Position numbers and translations under genes: made by a program
Notes under the pieces: generated by a model
What the model was told of the DNA's origin: nothing
The model's database searches: none
The model's input: only the letters and a program-made list of their open reading frames with translations
Assembly (NCBI GenBank): GCA_019637815.1
Contig: JAHBUZ010000008.1
Location: 24,593-88,592 of the forward strand
Direction of reading: 5' to 3'
From: Chloroflexota bacterium
GTDB lineage: Bacteria > Chloroflexota > Limnocylindria > Limnocylindrales > CSP1-4
Length of the DNA: 64,000 nucleotides
In this document: positions 34,312 through 42,072 of the stretch, piece after piece
Position numbering within the stretch: the stretch's first letter is position 1
Layout: each line of letters opens with the position of its first letter

Positions 34312-37300
34312 TCCGGCTGACCCAGCTCGCGCTGCGCTTCAAGAGCGTGACGCTGCTCATCGCAGCAGCGCTGTTCCTGATGGGCCTCGTGTCGTGGGGG
34401 AGCCTCCGCCAGGAGCTCCTGCCGGACATCCAGCTGCCCATCGTGACCGTCGTGTCCGCGATGCCCGGCTCCTCCGCCGATGACGTCGCGTCGCAGGTGA
34501 CCGCGCCCATCGAGCGCGCCCTCGCGAACGTGCCTCGGCTCGAGGGGATCCAGAGCACCTCGGCCAACTCGCTGTCCCTGGTCGTGGCCCAGTTCTCGTT
34601 CGGCACGAACGTCAAGGACACCATGACCACGATCGACCAGCAGCTCCGCTCCGTGGCGTTGCCGGACGGCACCCAGCCCCAGGTCGCGGCGCTCGACCTC
34701 AACGACCAGCCCGTGGTCGTCGCGAGCATCGCGGCACCCGCGGGTGTGGACCCCGTGACCGTCGCCACCATCGCCCGCTCGGAGATCGTGCCCGCCGTCC
34801 AGGCCGTGGAAGGGGTCAGCAGCGTCGACCTGACGGGTGGCGCGACCCAGATGCTGACCATCCGGCTGCGTCCGGCGGACCTCGCGAGCAGTCGGATCCC
34901 GGTCGACCAGATCATCGGGGTCCTGCGCGCCAACCAGATCGCCATCCCGGCCGGCACCATGACCGACGACGGCATGCGGCTGCCGGTCACGGTCGGCCAT
35001 CGGTTCGCATCCGTGGCGGAGCTGGAGGCGCTCATCGTGGGGGCCTCGGCGACCACCCCGCCGACCCCCGTGACCCTCGGCCAGCTCGCGGATATCGCGC
35101 TCGAGGATGTCCAGGTCTCGGGCTATGCCCGCACGGACGGTCAGCCGGCGCTCACGCTCACCGTGTCCAAGGCATCGGGCGCCAACACCGTCCAGGTCGC
35201 CGACGCGGTCCAGGCCGTCCTCGCGGAGGCCCAGGCGGGCCACCCGGACGATGTCCGCATCGAGACCATCCAGGACCTGTCGGGCTTCATCAAGGAGTCG
35301 AGCGAGGGTCTCGTGCGCGAGGGGCTGCTGGGCGCCCTGTTCGCGGTCCTGACCATCTTCCTGTTCCTGCTGAGCATGCGCTCCACGCTCGTGGCGGCGG
35401 TCAGCATCCCGCTCTCGATCCTCACCGCCATCGCGCTGTTCGGGGTCGCCGACCTGACCATCAACATCATCACGCTGGGTGGCCTCGCGGTCGCGGTGGG
35501 ACGCGTCGTGGATGACTCGATCGTGGTGCTCGAGAACATCTACCGCCATCGAGCCCGGGGCGATGACATCGACACGGCCGTGCTGAACGGCACCCGTGAG
35601 GTCGCGGCGGCGATCACGAGCAGCACCATCACCACGGTCATGGTGTTCCTGCCCATCGGCTTCGTGGGCGGCATCGTGAGCCAGTTCTTCCTGCCCTTCG
35701 GGATCGCGGTCACGCTCGCGCTGCTCGCGTCGCTGGGTGTCGCGCTCACGGTCATCCCGGTGCTCGCCTGGATCTTCGTCCGGCGCGTCCATATCCAGCT
35801 CGACCCGGACGGGGAGCTGCCGGAGACCATCTGGCAGCGCCTGTACACCCCGGTCCTCACCCTCGCCCTGCGCAGCAACATCACGCGCTGGGCGACGGTC
35901 GCCATCGCGCTCGTCCTGTTCGTGGGGTCGCTCGCGCTCACCCCGCTCCTGCCCACCGCGTTCATCGACGTGGGTGGCGAGAAGACGCTCCTGGTGACCA
36001 TCCAGCCGCCCGCCGGCGCCAGCTCCGCGGATGTCTCCGCGCGGACCGCGCAGGCGGAGGCGCTCCTGCTGCCGAGCGTGGATCCGGACGTGGAGCGCAT
36101 CCAGAGCACCATCCCCGGCGATGCCGACACGGGTCTCCAGACGCTCCAGGCCGCCTTCACGGGTGGCTCGGCGCTCAGCGCGACCATGACCGTCCGGCTC
36201 CACGACGACGTGGATGTCGTCGCCAAGGCGGAGGCGATCGAGGCGACCCTCGAGCCCATCACCGAGGGCGGCTACAGCGTCCAGGTCTCGGAGTCCCAGG
36301 CGTTCGGCGGAGCCGGCGGTCTGTCCATCGTGGTCAGTGGCGCCGACCCGGCGGCCATCCGGACCGCGAGCGACGCCATCGTGGCGGACTTCGCGACCCT
36401 GCCGGGGACCAAGAACGTCCACAGCGACCTCGCCGCGGATGCCACCATCGTCGCGGTGGATGTGCGTCCCGAGCGGGCCGCCCTGCTCGGGCTCTCCGCG
36501 GCCCAGGTCGGCGGTCAGCTGCGCACCATCCTGACCAGCCAGTCGCTGGGCACCGTCACGCTCGCGGATGGCACGAGCGCCGAGACGCGCATCCTCGTGG
36601 ACACGACCGGGCTCGATTCGGTCGAGGCGCTCCGACAGGTGCCCGTCCAGGGCAGCGTCGGCAGTGCGCCGCTCGGCCAGGTGGCGGACGTGGCGACGGT
36701 CCAGAGCCAGGGCTCGGTGACACGCGTGGACGGCTCGCCCGCGGCGACCATCACGGGCGCCATCACCAGCGACGACCAGGGCGGTGTCTCCCTCGAGGCC
36801 CAGCAGCGCGTCGATGCGCTGATCGCGAGCGGGGCCATCCCGGACGGCGTGACCATCCGCTTCGCGGGGGTCACGGCGCAGCAGAGCGAGGCCTTCGGCA
36901 GCCTGTTCCTGGCCATGGCGGTGGCGATCCTCGCGGTCTACCTCGTGATGGTCCTGGTCTTCGGCTCGCTGGTCGATCCACTGGTCATCCTGTTCTCGCT
37001 GCCGCTCGCGACGATCGGCGCCTTCCCGGCGCTGCTGCTCACCGACCGGCCCATCGGCATCAGCGCCCTCATCGGCTTCCTGATGCTCATCGGCATCGTG
37101 GTGACCAACGCGATCGTGCTCCTGGACCTCGTGGAACAGCTGCGCCACAAGGGCATGTCCACGCACCAGGCGCTGCTCCAGGGCGGTCGGACGCGCGTGC
37201 GACCGATCCTCATGACCGCGGTCGCGACCATCCTCGCGCTCACGCCCGTGGCGCTCGGCTTCTCGGAGGGCTCGATCATCGCGGCGGAGCTGGGGACGGT

Positions 37301-37472
37301 CGTCATCGGCGGCCTGTTCAGCTCGACCATCCTGACGCTCGTGGTCATCCCGGTGGTCTACATGCTCGTGGACGGTGCCAAGCAGCGGGTGGCCGGTCGC
37401 TTCGCCGGGTTCCTTGCGGACGGCGCGGCCACGACACCCTCGGAGACACCCTCGGAGACACCCGCGGGGTAG
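34308..37472 (+). CDS. RND-family efflux transporter (AcrB/SwrC type)
   Basis: This 1054-residue proton-driven exporter has the two-fold RND layout. TM1 lies at the N-terminus (SVTLLIAAALFLMGLVSWG), followed by the porter domain. TM2-TM6 start near residue 340, with the charged GGLAVAVGRVVDDSIVVLEN motif carrying the paired acidic residues of TM4. After a second porter half, TM8-TM12 include ALIGFLMLIGIVVTNAIVLL. Neither a membrane fusion protein nor an outer-membrane channel is encoded nearby, as in Gram-positive SwrC-type pumps. It is translationally coupled to the MarR gene (ATGA). The substrate is unknown. Confidence 0.93.
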   Translation: MIRLTQLALRFKSVTLLIAAALFLMGLVSWGSLRQELLPDIQLPIVTVVSAMPGSSADDVASQVTAPIERALANVPRLEGIQSTSANSLSLVVAQFSFGTNVKDTMTTIDQQLRSVALPDGTQPQVAALDLNDQPVVVASIAAPAGVDPVTVATIARSEIVPAVQAVEGVSSVDLTGGATQMLTIRLRPADLASSRIPVDQIIGVLRANQIAIPAGTMTDDGMRLPVTVGHRFASVAELEALIVGASATTPPTPVTLGQLADIALEDVQVSGYARTDGQPALTLTVSKASGANTVQVADAVQAVLAEAQAGHPDDVRIETIQDLSGFIKESSEGLVREGLLGALFAVLTIFLFLLSMRSTLVAAVSIPLSILTAIALFGVADLTINIITLGGLAVAVGRVVDDSIVVLENIYRHRARGDDIDTAVLNGTREVAAAITSSTITTVMVFLPIGFVGGIVSQFFLPFGIAVTLALLASLGVALTVIPVLAWIFVRRVHIQLDPDGELPETIWQRLYTPVLTLALRSNITRWATVAIALVLFVGSLALTPLLPTAFIDVGGEKTLLVTIQPPAGASSADVSARTAQAEALLLPSVDPDVERIQSTIPGDADTGLQTLQAAFTGGSALSATMTVRLHDDVDVVAKAEAIEATLEPITEGGYSVQVSESQAFGGAGGLSIVVSGADPAAIRTASDAIVADFATLPGTKNVHSDLAADATIVAVDVRPERAALLGLSAAQVGGQLRTILTSQSLGTVTLADGTSAETRILVDTTGLDSVEALRQVPVQGSVGSAPLGQVADVATVQSQGSVTRVDGSPAATITGAITSDDQGGVSLEAQQRVDALIASGAIPDGVTIRFAGVTAQQSEAFGSLFLAMAVAILAVYLVMVLVFGSLVDPLVILFSLPLATIGAFPALLLTDRPIGISALIGFLMLIGIVVTNAIVLLDLVEQLRHKGMSTHQALLQGGRTRVRPILMTAVATILALTPVALGFSEGSIIAAELGTVVIGGLFSSTILTLVVIPVVYMLVDGAKQRVAGRFAGFLADGAATTPSETPSETPAG

Positions 37473-37474
37473 GC

Positions 37475-37522
37475 GCGGGCGGAGCGAGACGCGGGCGGAG
37501 CGAGACGCGGGCGGAGCGAGAC
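37475..37522 (+). repeat. Three exact tandem 16-bp repeats
   Basis: GCGGGCGGAGCGAGAC is repeated without change at 37475, 37491 and 37507. It starts three nt after the RND stop codon and ends 23 nt before the -10 box of the next gene. Confidence 0.9.
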
Positions 37523-37544
37523 GTCGTCCCGTCCGGCGCCGTGT

Positions 37545-37550
37545 CATGAT
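37545..37550 (+). promoter_or_regulatory. CATGAT -10-like box, leaderless kinase gene
   Basis: CATGAT ends exactly 6 nt before ATG 37557. The identical hexamer with identical spacing precedes the DinB-hydrolase gene on the other strand. No ribosome binding site is present. Confidence 0.4.
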
Positions 37551-37556
37551 CGGGTC

Positions 37557-38504
37557 ATGCCGCCGAGCCTGCTGATCGTCAATCCCAACGCGTCACGCAT
37601 CCGCGCCGCCGGCGGTGCGGATGCCTTGCTGCCCGGCATCGTGGATGCCCTCCGTCACCGGTTCGGTGTGGCCCCGGAGGTCGTGGTGCCACCGGATGCC
37701 GAGACAGCGGTGGCCGCGGCGCGCCAGGCAGCGGCCGATGGCGCACCCCTCGTGGTGGGTGTCGGTGGTGACGGCACGCAGCGCGCCATCATCACGGGCA
37801 TCGCGGGGACGGACACCCAGCTGGGCATCCTGCCCGGCGGCACGGGCAACATCCTGGCCGGTGTGCTGGGCATCCCCGGCGACATGACGGCGGCGACCGA
37901 GGTCCTGCGCACCGGCGGGTCGCGGCGCATCGACATCGGCGATGTCGTCGTGGACGACGTCGAGCGGGCGCCCGGCACGGACGTGGAGCGGACCATCTGC
38001 GCCATCGGCTGTGGCATCGGCTTCGATGCCCGCCTGATGGCCACGACGGCCACCGATGACAAGCAGCGGTTCGGGCGCTACGCCTATCTGCTCCAGGCGG
38101 TGCGGCTCGCGGCGAGCATCGGCACGGTGCCGTACCACCTCGTCGTGGATGGACGCGAGATCGAGGTCGACGCCTCGATCGCGATGGTCACGAACGTCGG
38201 CGAGGTCATCCCGGGCGTGGTCAAGCCGCGCCTGCCGGCCGTCCCCGACGATGGCCTGCTCGACCTGTTCGTGGTCGGTGCGAGCAACGCGCTGGAAGGC
38301 ATCCGCGGGCTGGCCGACCAGCTGCTGCGGACCGGGACGGGTGGCGGACCGGGCTCCCGGACGCTGCGCTTCCGATGCACCTCGGCCCGGCTGGCATCGA
38401 CACCGCCCGAGCCGATCCAGATCGACGGCGACCCGCACGGCGTCGGGAGCCTCGACATCCAGGTACGACCCGCGGCGCTCAGCGTGATGGTGCCCGGCGT
38501 CTGA
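37557..38504 (+). CDS. Diacylglycerol kinase-family lipid kinase
   Basis: This 315-residue soluble enzyme of the DagK/YegS group has the nucleotide-binding VVGVGGDGTQRAIITGI near residue 65. GILPGGTGNILA follows near residue 85, and the C-terminal beta domain has DDGLLDLFVVGA and IQIDGDPHG. Family members phosphorylate diacylglycerol or related lipids at the membrane surface. An insert of about ten residues (VVDDVERAPGTDVER) sits after the DIGD motif. The exact lipid is unknown. Confidence 0.88.
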   Translation: MPPSLLIVNPNASRIRAAGGADALLPGIVDALRHRFGVAPEVVVPPDAETAVAAARQAAADGAPLVVGVGGDGTQRAIITGIAGTDTQLGILPGGTGNILAGVLGIPGDMTAATEVLRTGGSRRIDIGDVVVDDVERAPGTDVERTICAIGCGIGFDARLMATTATDDKQRFGRYAYLLQAVRLAASIGTVPYHLVVDGREIEVDASIAMVTNVGEVIPGVVKPRLPAVPDDGLLDLFVVGASNALEGIRGLADQLLRTGTGGGPGSRTLRFRCTSARLASTPPEPIQIDGDPHGVGSLDIQVRPAALSVMVPGV

Positions 38505-38602
38505 CGTCGGCGGGGGCCCTGTGTGTCTCCGTGGGCATGCTCCACCGCGACCGCATCGCAGCGCGCGCCTGGCGCTCCCGGGCACGCTCGGCCGCACGGG
38601 TC

Positions 38603-38608
38603 TAGACT
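38603..38608 (+). promoter_or_regulatory. TAGACT -10 candidate for the LCP gene
   Basis: TAGACT lies about 100 nt upstream of GTG 38712. The leader would carry a GGGAAC/GTTCCC hairpin (38645-38666) and a GGGAG ribosome binding site 11 nt before the start. Confidence 0.35.
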
Positions 38609-38711
38609 GCTTCGGCGCCCCCGAGGCGCACCGAAGGGCCAGCAGGGAACGTCGCCCAAGGTTCCCGTCGGCCGTGACAGAGTGCACGACCAACAGGGAG
38701 TCTCGCATCAC

Positions 38712-39770
38712 GTGAACATCGTCGTCCGCCGCGGCATGGCGCTCGCCATGCTCGTCATCCTCGTGACGGGATGCACCTTCGCCGGGTCGCTGGGCACGCC
38801 CGCACCCACCGGCCAGCCCGGTGCGAGCGATACACCGATCGGCACCGATACCCCGTCGACCCCGACCAGGGCCCCGTCGACCCCGACCCCCACGGTCCGA
38901 CCCGTCACCGGGCCAACGGCCACACCCGCGCCCACCGAGATCCCGGGCCTGGACCGCCTGCTCGGCAAGGACGGCCGATACACCATCCTGCTGCTGGGTG
39001 TCGACTCTCGCGGCAAGTCCATCAGCGGCCGGACGGACACCATCATGTTCGTGAGCCTCAACCCCAAGACCGGGCGCGTGGTCATGGCCAGCCTCCCGCG
39101 GGACACGGTCCAGGTGCCCATCGCGAACGGCCGGACGTACGGCAGCGGCTTCGTGCGCATCAACGGCCTGCTGGCCGAGCTGTCCCGCGGCGTGAGCCGG
39201 GGCAAGGGCCTCCAGCGCATGGTCAGCGCGATGGAGTACATGTCGGGCATCGAGATCGACAACTACGCCATGATCGGGTTCCGGGGTGTGCGTGGCCTCG
39301 TCAACTCCGTCGGCGGCGTGGACGTCAAGCTGGACAAGCCGCTCGTGGACCTGTCGATGCACATCGTCATGAAGGGCAAGAAGGGACTCCGCCTGAAGGC
39401 CGGCAGGAACCACATGGTCGGCGGTGTCGCCCTGTCCTTCGCGCGGACACGCCACACCGACAACGACTACCGGCGTTCCGAGCGGCAGCAGCAGCTCATC
39501 ATGGCGGCGTTCCAGAAGGTCCTCAAGCGAGGGCCCGAGATGCTGCCGCAGTTGGTGAAGGCGTTCAAGGGCCGCATCGTGACGGACATCGACTTCGCGG
39601 ATGCGCCGGCGCTCTTCGCGCTGCTCGAGCGGACCAAGCTGGGCTCGTTCCGGAGCTTCGTGCTGGGCCCCAGCAAGTGGGCCGGGGTGGGGGACATGCG
39701 CTACAACACCGCGCTCAAGATGGACGTCGTGCGTGACATGTTCCGCAAGCAGTTCGGCCCCGTGCGGTGA
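38712..39770 (+). CDS. LytR-CpsA-Psr family lipoprotein (cell-wall glycopolymer ligase)
   Basis: This 352-residue protein is probably anchored as a lipoprotein. A short basic start and hydrophobic stretch end in LVTGC (Cys21). A Thr/Pro-rich spacer of about 60 residues then precedes the LCP domain. Motifs are YTILLLGVDSR, GRTDTIMFVSLNP, VVMASLPRDTVQVP, GGVDVKLDKPL and ALSFARTRHTDNDYRRSERQ with the conserved Arg residues. LCP proteins attach wall polymers to peptidoglycan; most are membrane-helix anchored, so the lipobox is a variation. GTG 38712 is used; the long upstream frame is non-coding. Confidence 0.88.
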   Translation: MNIVVRRGMALAMLVILVTGCTFAGSLGTPAPTGQPGASDTPIGTDTPSTPTRAPSTPTPTVRPVTGPTATPAPTEIPGLDRLLGKDGRYTILLLGVDSRGKSISGRTDTIMFVSLNPKTGRVVMASLPRDTVQVPIANGRTYGSGFVRINGLLAELSRGVSRGKGLQRMVSAMEYMSGIEIDNYAMIGFRGVRGLVNSVGGVDVKLDKPLVDLSMHIVMKGKKGLRLKAGRNHMVGGVALSFARTRHTDNDYRRSERQQQLIMAAFQKVLKRGPEMLPQLVKAFKGRIVTDIDFADAPALFALLERTKLGSFRSFVLGPSKWAGVGDMRYNTALKMDVVRDMFRKQFGPVR

Positions 39771-39786
39771 GCGACGGCGGCTGATC

Positions 39787-39955
39787 CTGCCGCCCGGCGT
39801 GGAGCAGCCACCCGGCGTGGAGCGCCGCCGTGCGACGGGGAGCGCGCCGCACGGCGATGAGTGGCCACGCGGCGTGGAGTGCGCCACCCGGCGGTGAGTG
39901 CGCCACCAACGGGGAGCGGCCCCACGGCGATGAGAGTGGCCACCCGGCGCGCCCT
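39787..39955 (+). repeat. Degenerate ~20-bp tandem repeats after the LCP gene
   Basis: About eight imperfect units of 17-21 bp have the approximate consensus CCGGCGTGGAGTGSGCCAC. They start soon after the LCP stop. The consensus resembles that of the repeats at 58.57-58.77 kb. No spacer-repeat alternation of the CRISPR kind is present. Confidence 0.7.
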
Positions 39956-40370
39956 CGGCCGCAGGCGCTCTCAGGAAGTGGGCGCAACGACGAAGCACAC
40001 GGCGTTCGAACCGCTCCAGGACCACCGTCGGACGATGTCCTTCGTCGCGATCGGCAGATCCTGGGCAGGATGACCACCGATGTCCGTCCCACGGGCCTCG
40101 GTGGACGCATCCGGGCGCCTTGCCGGGTCACGTCGGACCAGTGCTTCGTCCGTACGCCCGGGATCTGGGTGACGCGTCTGTGCTCCTGAGCGATGCGTGC
40201 GCCCTCGTCGAGTGCTTCGTCCGTACGCCCGGGATCTGGGTGACGGAGGGGAGAGGCGCCATCAGACAGGGAGCCCCGCCACCGGCGAGGACCTACGAAG
40301 CGACGCCAGGCCCGCGCCGCGCCGCGCCGCGGGTGCGCAGCCGCCACCTGCCACGAACACGTGACACGAA
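39956..40370. other. Gene-free stretch with dispersed motif copies
   Basis: This is the rest of the 670-nt gap between the LCP and DoxX genes. No supported gene is seen. It holds a TGCTTCG-type motif in minus orientation (39966-39998) and a 34-bp direct repeat beginning with the same bases. Confidence 0.5.
40141..40245 (+). repeat. Exact 34-bp direct repeats, 71 bp apart
   Basis: A 34-bp sequence beginning GTGCTTCGTCCGTACGCCCG and ending GGGTGACG occurs at 40141-40174 and 40212-40245 without change. The 37 bp between them are unrelated. The first ten bases match the minus-strand motif at 39998. Confidence 0.85.
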
Positions 40371-40371
40371 C

Positions 40372-40401
40372 AAGGGCCCCGGGATACATCCCGAGGCCCT
40401 T
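40372..40401 (-). terminator. Terminator of the DoxX gene
   Basis: The outer stem AAGGGCC/GGCCCTT encloses an inner CGGGAT/ATCCCG hairpin, 39 nt beyond the DoxX stop. On the minus strand the arm is followed by TTGTTCGTGT, which is relatively T-rich. This is one of the most terminator-like structures here. Confidence 0.7.
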
Positions 40402-40439
40402 CGATCGGTCGTTGCGTGGCGCCTCGCCACGCGGTGGGG

Positions 40440-40961
40440 CTACTGCGTCGGCGGTGACGCCACAGCCGGCCGCACCGAGTACAGGTAGATGCCGACACCC
40501 GCAGCCACGCCCACGACGAGGCCCAGGAGCTTCACCCACGCCTCGTTGAACAGGCCGATGTGGACCAGCCCATCGAACGAGAGGCCTCCTGGCCCGACGA
40601 GCAGGATCCCGGCGGCCCCACCCAGCAGCACGAGCGGGAACTCGATGCCACCCTTGGAGTTCCAGAAGCCCTTCTGCCAGTGGACCTTCAGGATGATGAC
40701 GATGGAATGCCCGGCGAGGGCCGCCGCCGCGAACGGCGTCAGGATGCCTGCCGCGAGTGCGATGCCCGCACCGAGCTCGACCCACGCGGAGGCCATCGCC
40801 CAGTAGCGAGCGGGCCGGAAGCCCATGTGCTCCATGGCACCTGTCCAGCCGACCATGCCGGGGCCACCCCACACACCGAACACCTTCTGTGCTCCGTGTG
40901 CGGCGAACGTGAGCCCAACGACGAGCCTGATGATCAGGAGACCCAGATCCGTCTCCAGCAC
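40440..40961 (-). CDS. DoxX-family membrane protein
   Basis: This 173-residue protein has four hydrophobic segments and the DoxX pattern: LLIIRLVVGLTFAAHGAQKV, FRPARYWAMASAWVELGAGI, LTPFAAAALAGHSIVIILKV and a last helix GLVVGVAAGVGIYLYSV. Family members are linked to thiosulfate:quinone oxidation or detoxification complexes, but most are uncharacterised. GTG 40961 follows GGGAGGG. It is monocistronic, with its own terminator. Confidence 0.85.
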   Translation of the reverse strand: MLETDLGLLIIRLVVGLTFAAHGAQKVFGVWGGPGMVGWTGAMEHMGFRPARYWAMASAWVELGAGIALAAGILTPFAAAALAGHSIVIILKVHWQKGFWNSKGGIEFPLVLLGGAAGILLVGPGGLSFDGLVHIGLFNEAWVKLLGLVVGVAAGVGIYLYSVRPAVASPPTQ

Positions 40962-41215
40962 GGTCCCTTCACCCTCCCTCGAGAACGGTTGTCGCGTCCA
41001 CGATACCGCACGCCACGCCGGATGCGCCGCTGCGCGGACGGTCCTGCCCGGGATGGCCCATGGTCAGGGGTCCCGGACCGGACCGTCGAGGCCATCGCGC
41101 TGGGTCAGTGCCGACCGCCCGGCGTCGACCCACGGCCGTCCGCACGGCGTCGACGCATGCGGTCCAGGGTCATCAGCGTGCGCGCGGGTCGACCCGCGTG
41201 TCCAGCCGTCGTGGG

Positions 41216-41809
41216 CTAGGGCTTCTTCCCGTAGAAGTCGTAGACGACGCGTGTCTCGCGCCCGACCTTGGCGATCCCCACGCCCACGGACTTGAAGTCG
41301 CCGTTCTTCATGTTCCGCCAATGCCAGCCGCCGTACGACTTCTCGGCCTGCATCATGCGGTGCGTCCGGATGACCATCTGGCGCACGGTATAGCCGCTGC
41401 TGCACCCGACGGACTCGCCGTTCGTGGCGTGGCGATAGCCTGCCTTCCGGAACCGCCCGTCGACGTCGCTGCTGCCGATGGTGTGACCACAGTGGTCGGC
41501 CGACGCGATGCGCTTCGCCCATGGACGCGCCACGGCCGATGAGATGCCGCCATGGAGCTTGAGCGGCTTGCGATACGCGCTGTGCGTGCCGCTGCCGCGA
41601 CCCTTGCAGGTGCCGTTCGCGCGCACCCATCCACCGGTCCGGGTGCAGTTGACGAGCGACAGGGCGAACCGCTCGAGATCCTTGTAGGGCGCCTTGGCGA
41701 CCGTGGGCGCGGCGGGGACCAGCAGCAGGCTGACGCTGGTGATGACCGCGATGAGGAAGGCACGCGCGCGCCGTCCTCGGTGTGCCTGCTGGGGCAGGGC
41801 ACGATGCAT
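41216..41809 (-). CDS. Secreted CAP-domain (SCP/PR1-like) protein
   Basis: This 197-residue protein has a signal peptide (AFLIAVITSVSLLLVPAAPTVA). The domain resembles the bacterial CAP fold: LERFALSLVNCTRTGGWV, the His-containing CGHTIG, HATNGESVGCSSG, a helical HRMMQAEKSYGGWHWRNMKN and the final FKSVGVGIAK...YDFYGK strand. The NGES Glu and the His residues correspond to the usual CAP cavity. GGGAGG precedes ATG 41809. A TACCCT/GTGACG promoter (minus strand) may lie at 41918-41946. The function in bacteria is not settled. Confidence 0.82.
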   Translation of the reverse strand: MHRALPQQAHRGRRARAFLIAVITSVSLLLVPAAPTVAKAPYKDLERFALSLVNCTRTGGWVRANGTCKGRGSGTHSAYRKPLKLHGGISSAVARPWAKRIASADHCGHTIGSSDVDGRFRKAGYRHATNGESVGCSSGYTVRQMVIRTHRMMQAEKSYGGWHWRNMKNGDFKSVGVGIAKVGRETRVVYDFYGKKP

Positions 41810-41917
41810 GATGAACCTCCCGCTGGGGCGTCGGGTCCCGTTCTGAGGGGCGTCCCGGTTGGGCGACCGGGCCTCCTGATGTGGACCGGTGCGTCACGGC
41901 GACGACCGGAAGGCGAC

Positions 41918-41946
41918 AGGGTACCCCGCGAGACCGCGATCGTCAC
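41918..41946 (-). promoter_or_regulatory. Promoter candidate for the CAP gene
   Basis: On the minus strand GTGACG (41946-41941) and TACCCT (41923-41918) are 17 bp apart. The resulting leader is about 100 nt. Confidence 0.4.
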
Positions 41947-42072
41947 TCGTCAGGGGCGCTCCGGCCGCCCTCCAGCAGGCCGGCGTGTGCCCTCCGAGCC
42001 CACCCATCGGCGTCGCCACGACCAGGCGCGCGAGCGACCCACGCGCTCGACGATCGACCCGATGCGGCGGCC

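Noticed and set aside
34095..37547. 1150-residue open frame antisense to the RND transporter
   Set aside because: Its translation is a low-complexity Arg/Asp/Gly/His mix with no hydrophobic pattern or motif. It is the mirror of a long high-G+C gene whose plus-strand product is unmistakable.
39966..40245. Possible insertion-sequence remnant
   Set aside because: There are direct repeats but no terminal inverted repeats, no transposase fragment and no target duplication that I can see. Kept only as a repeat finding.
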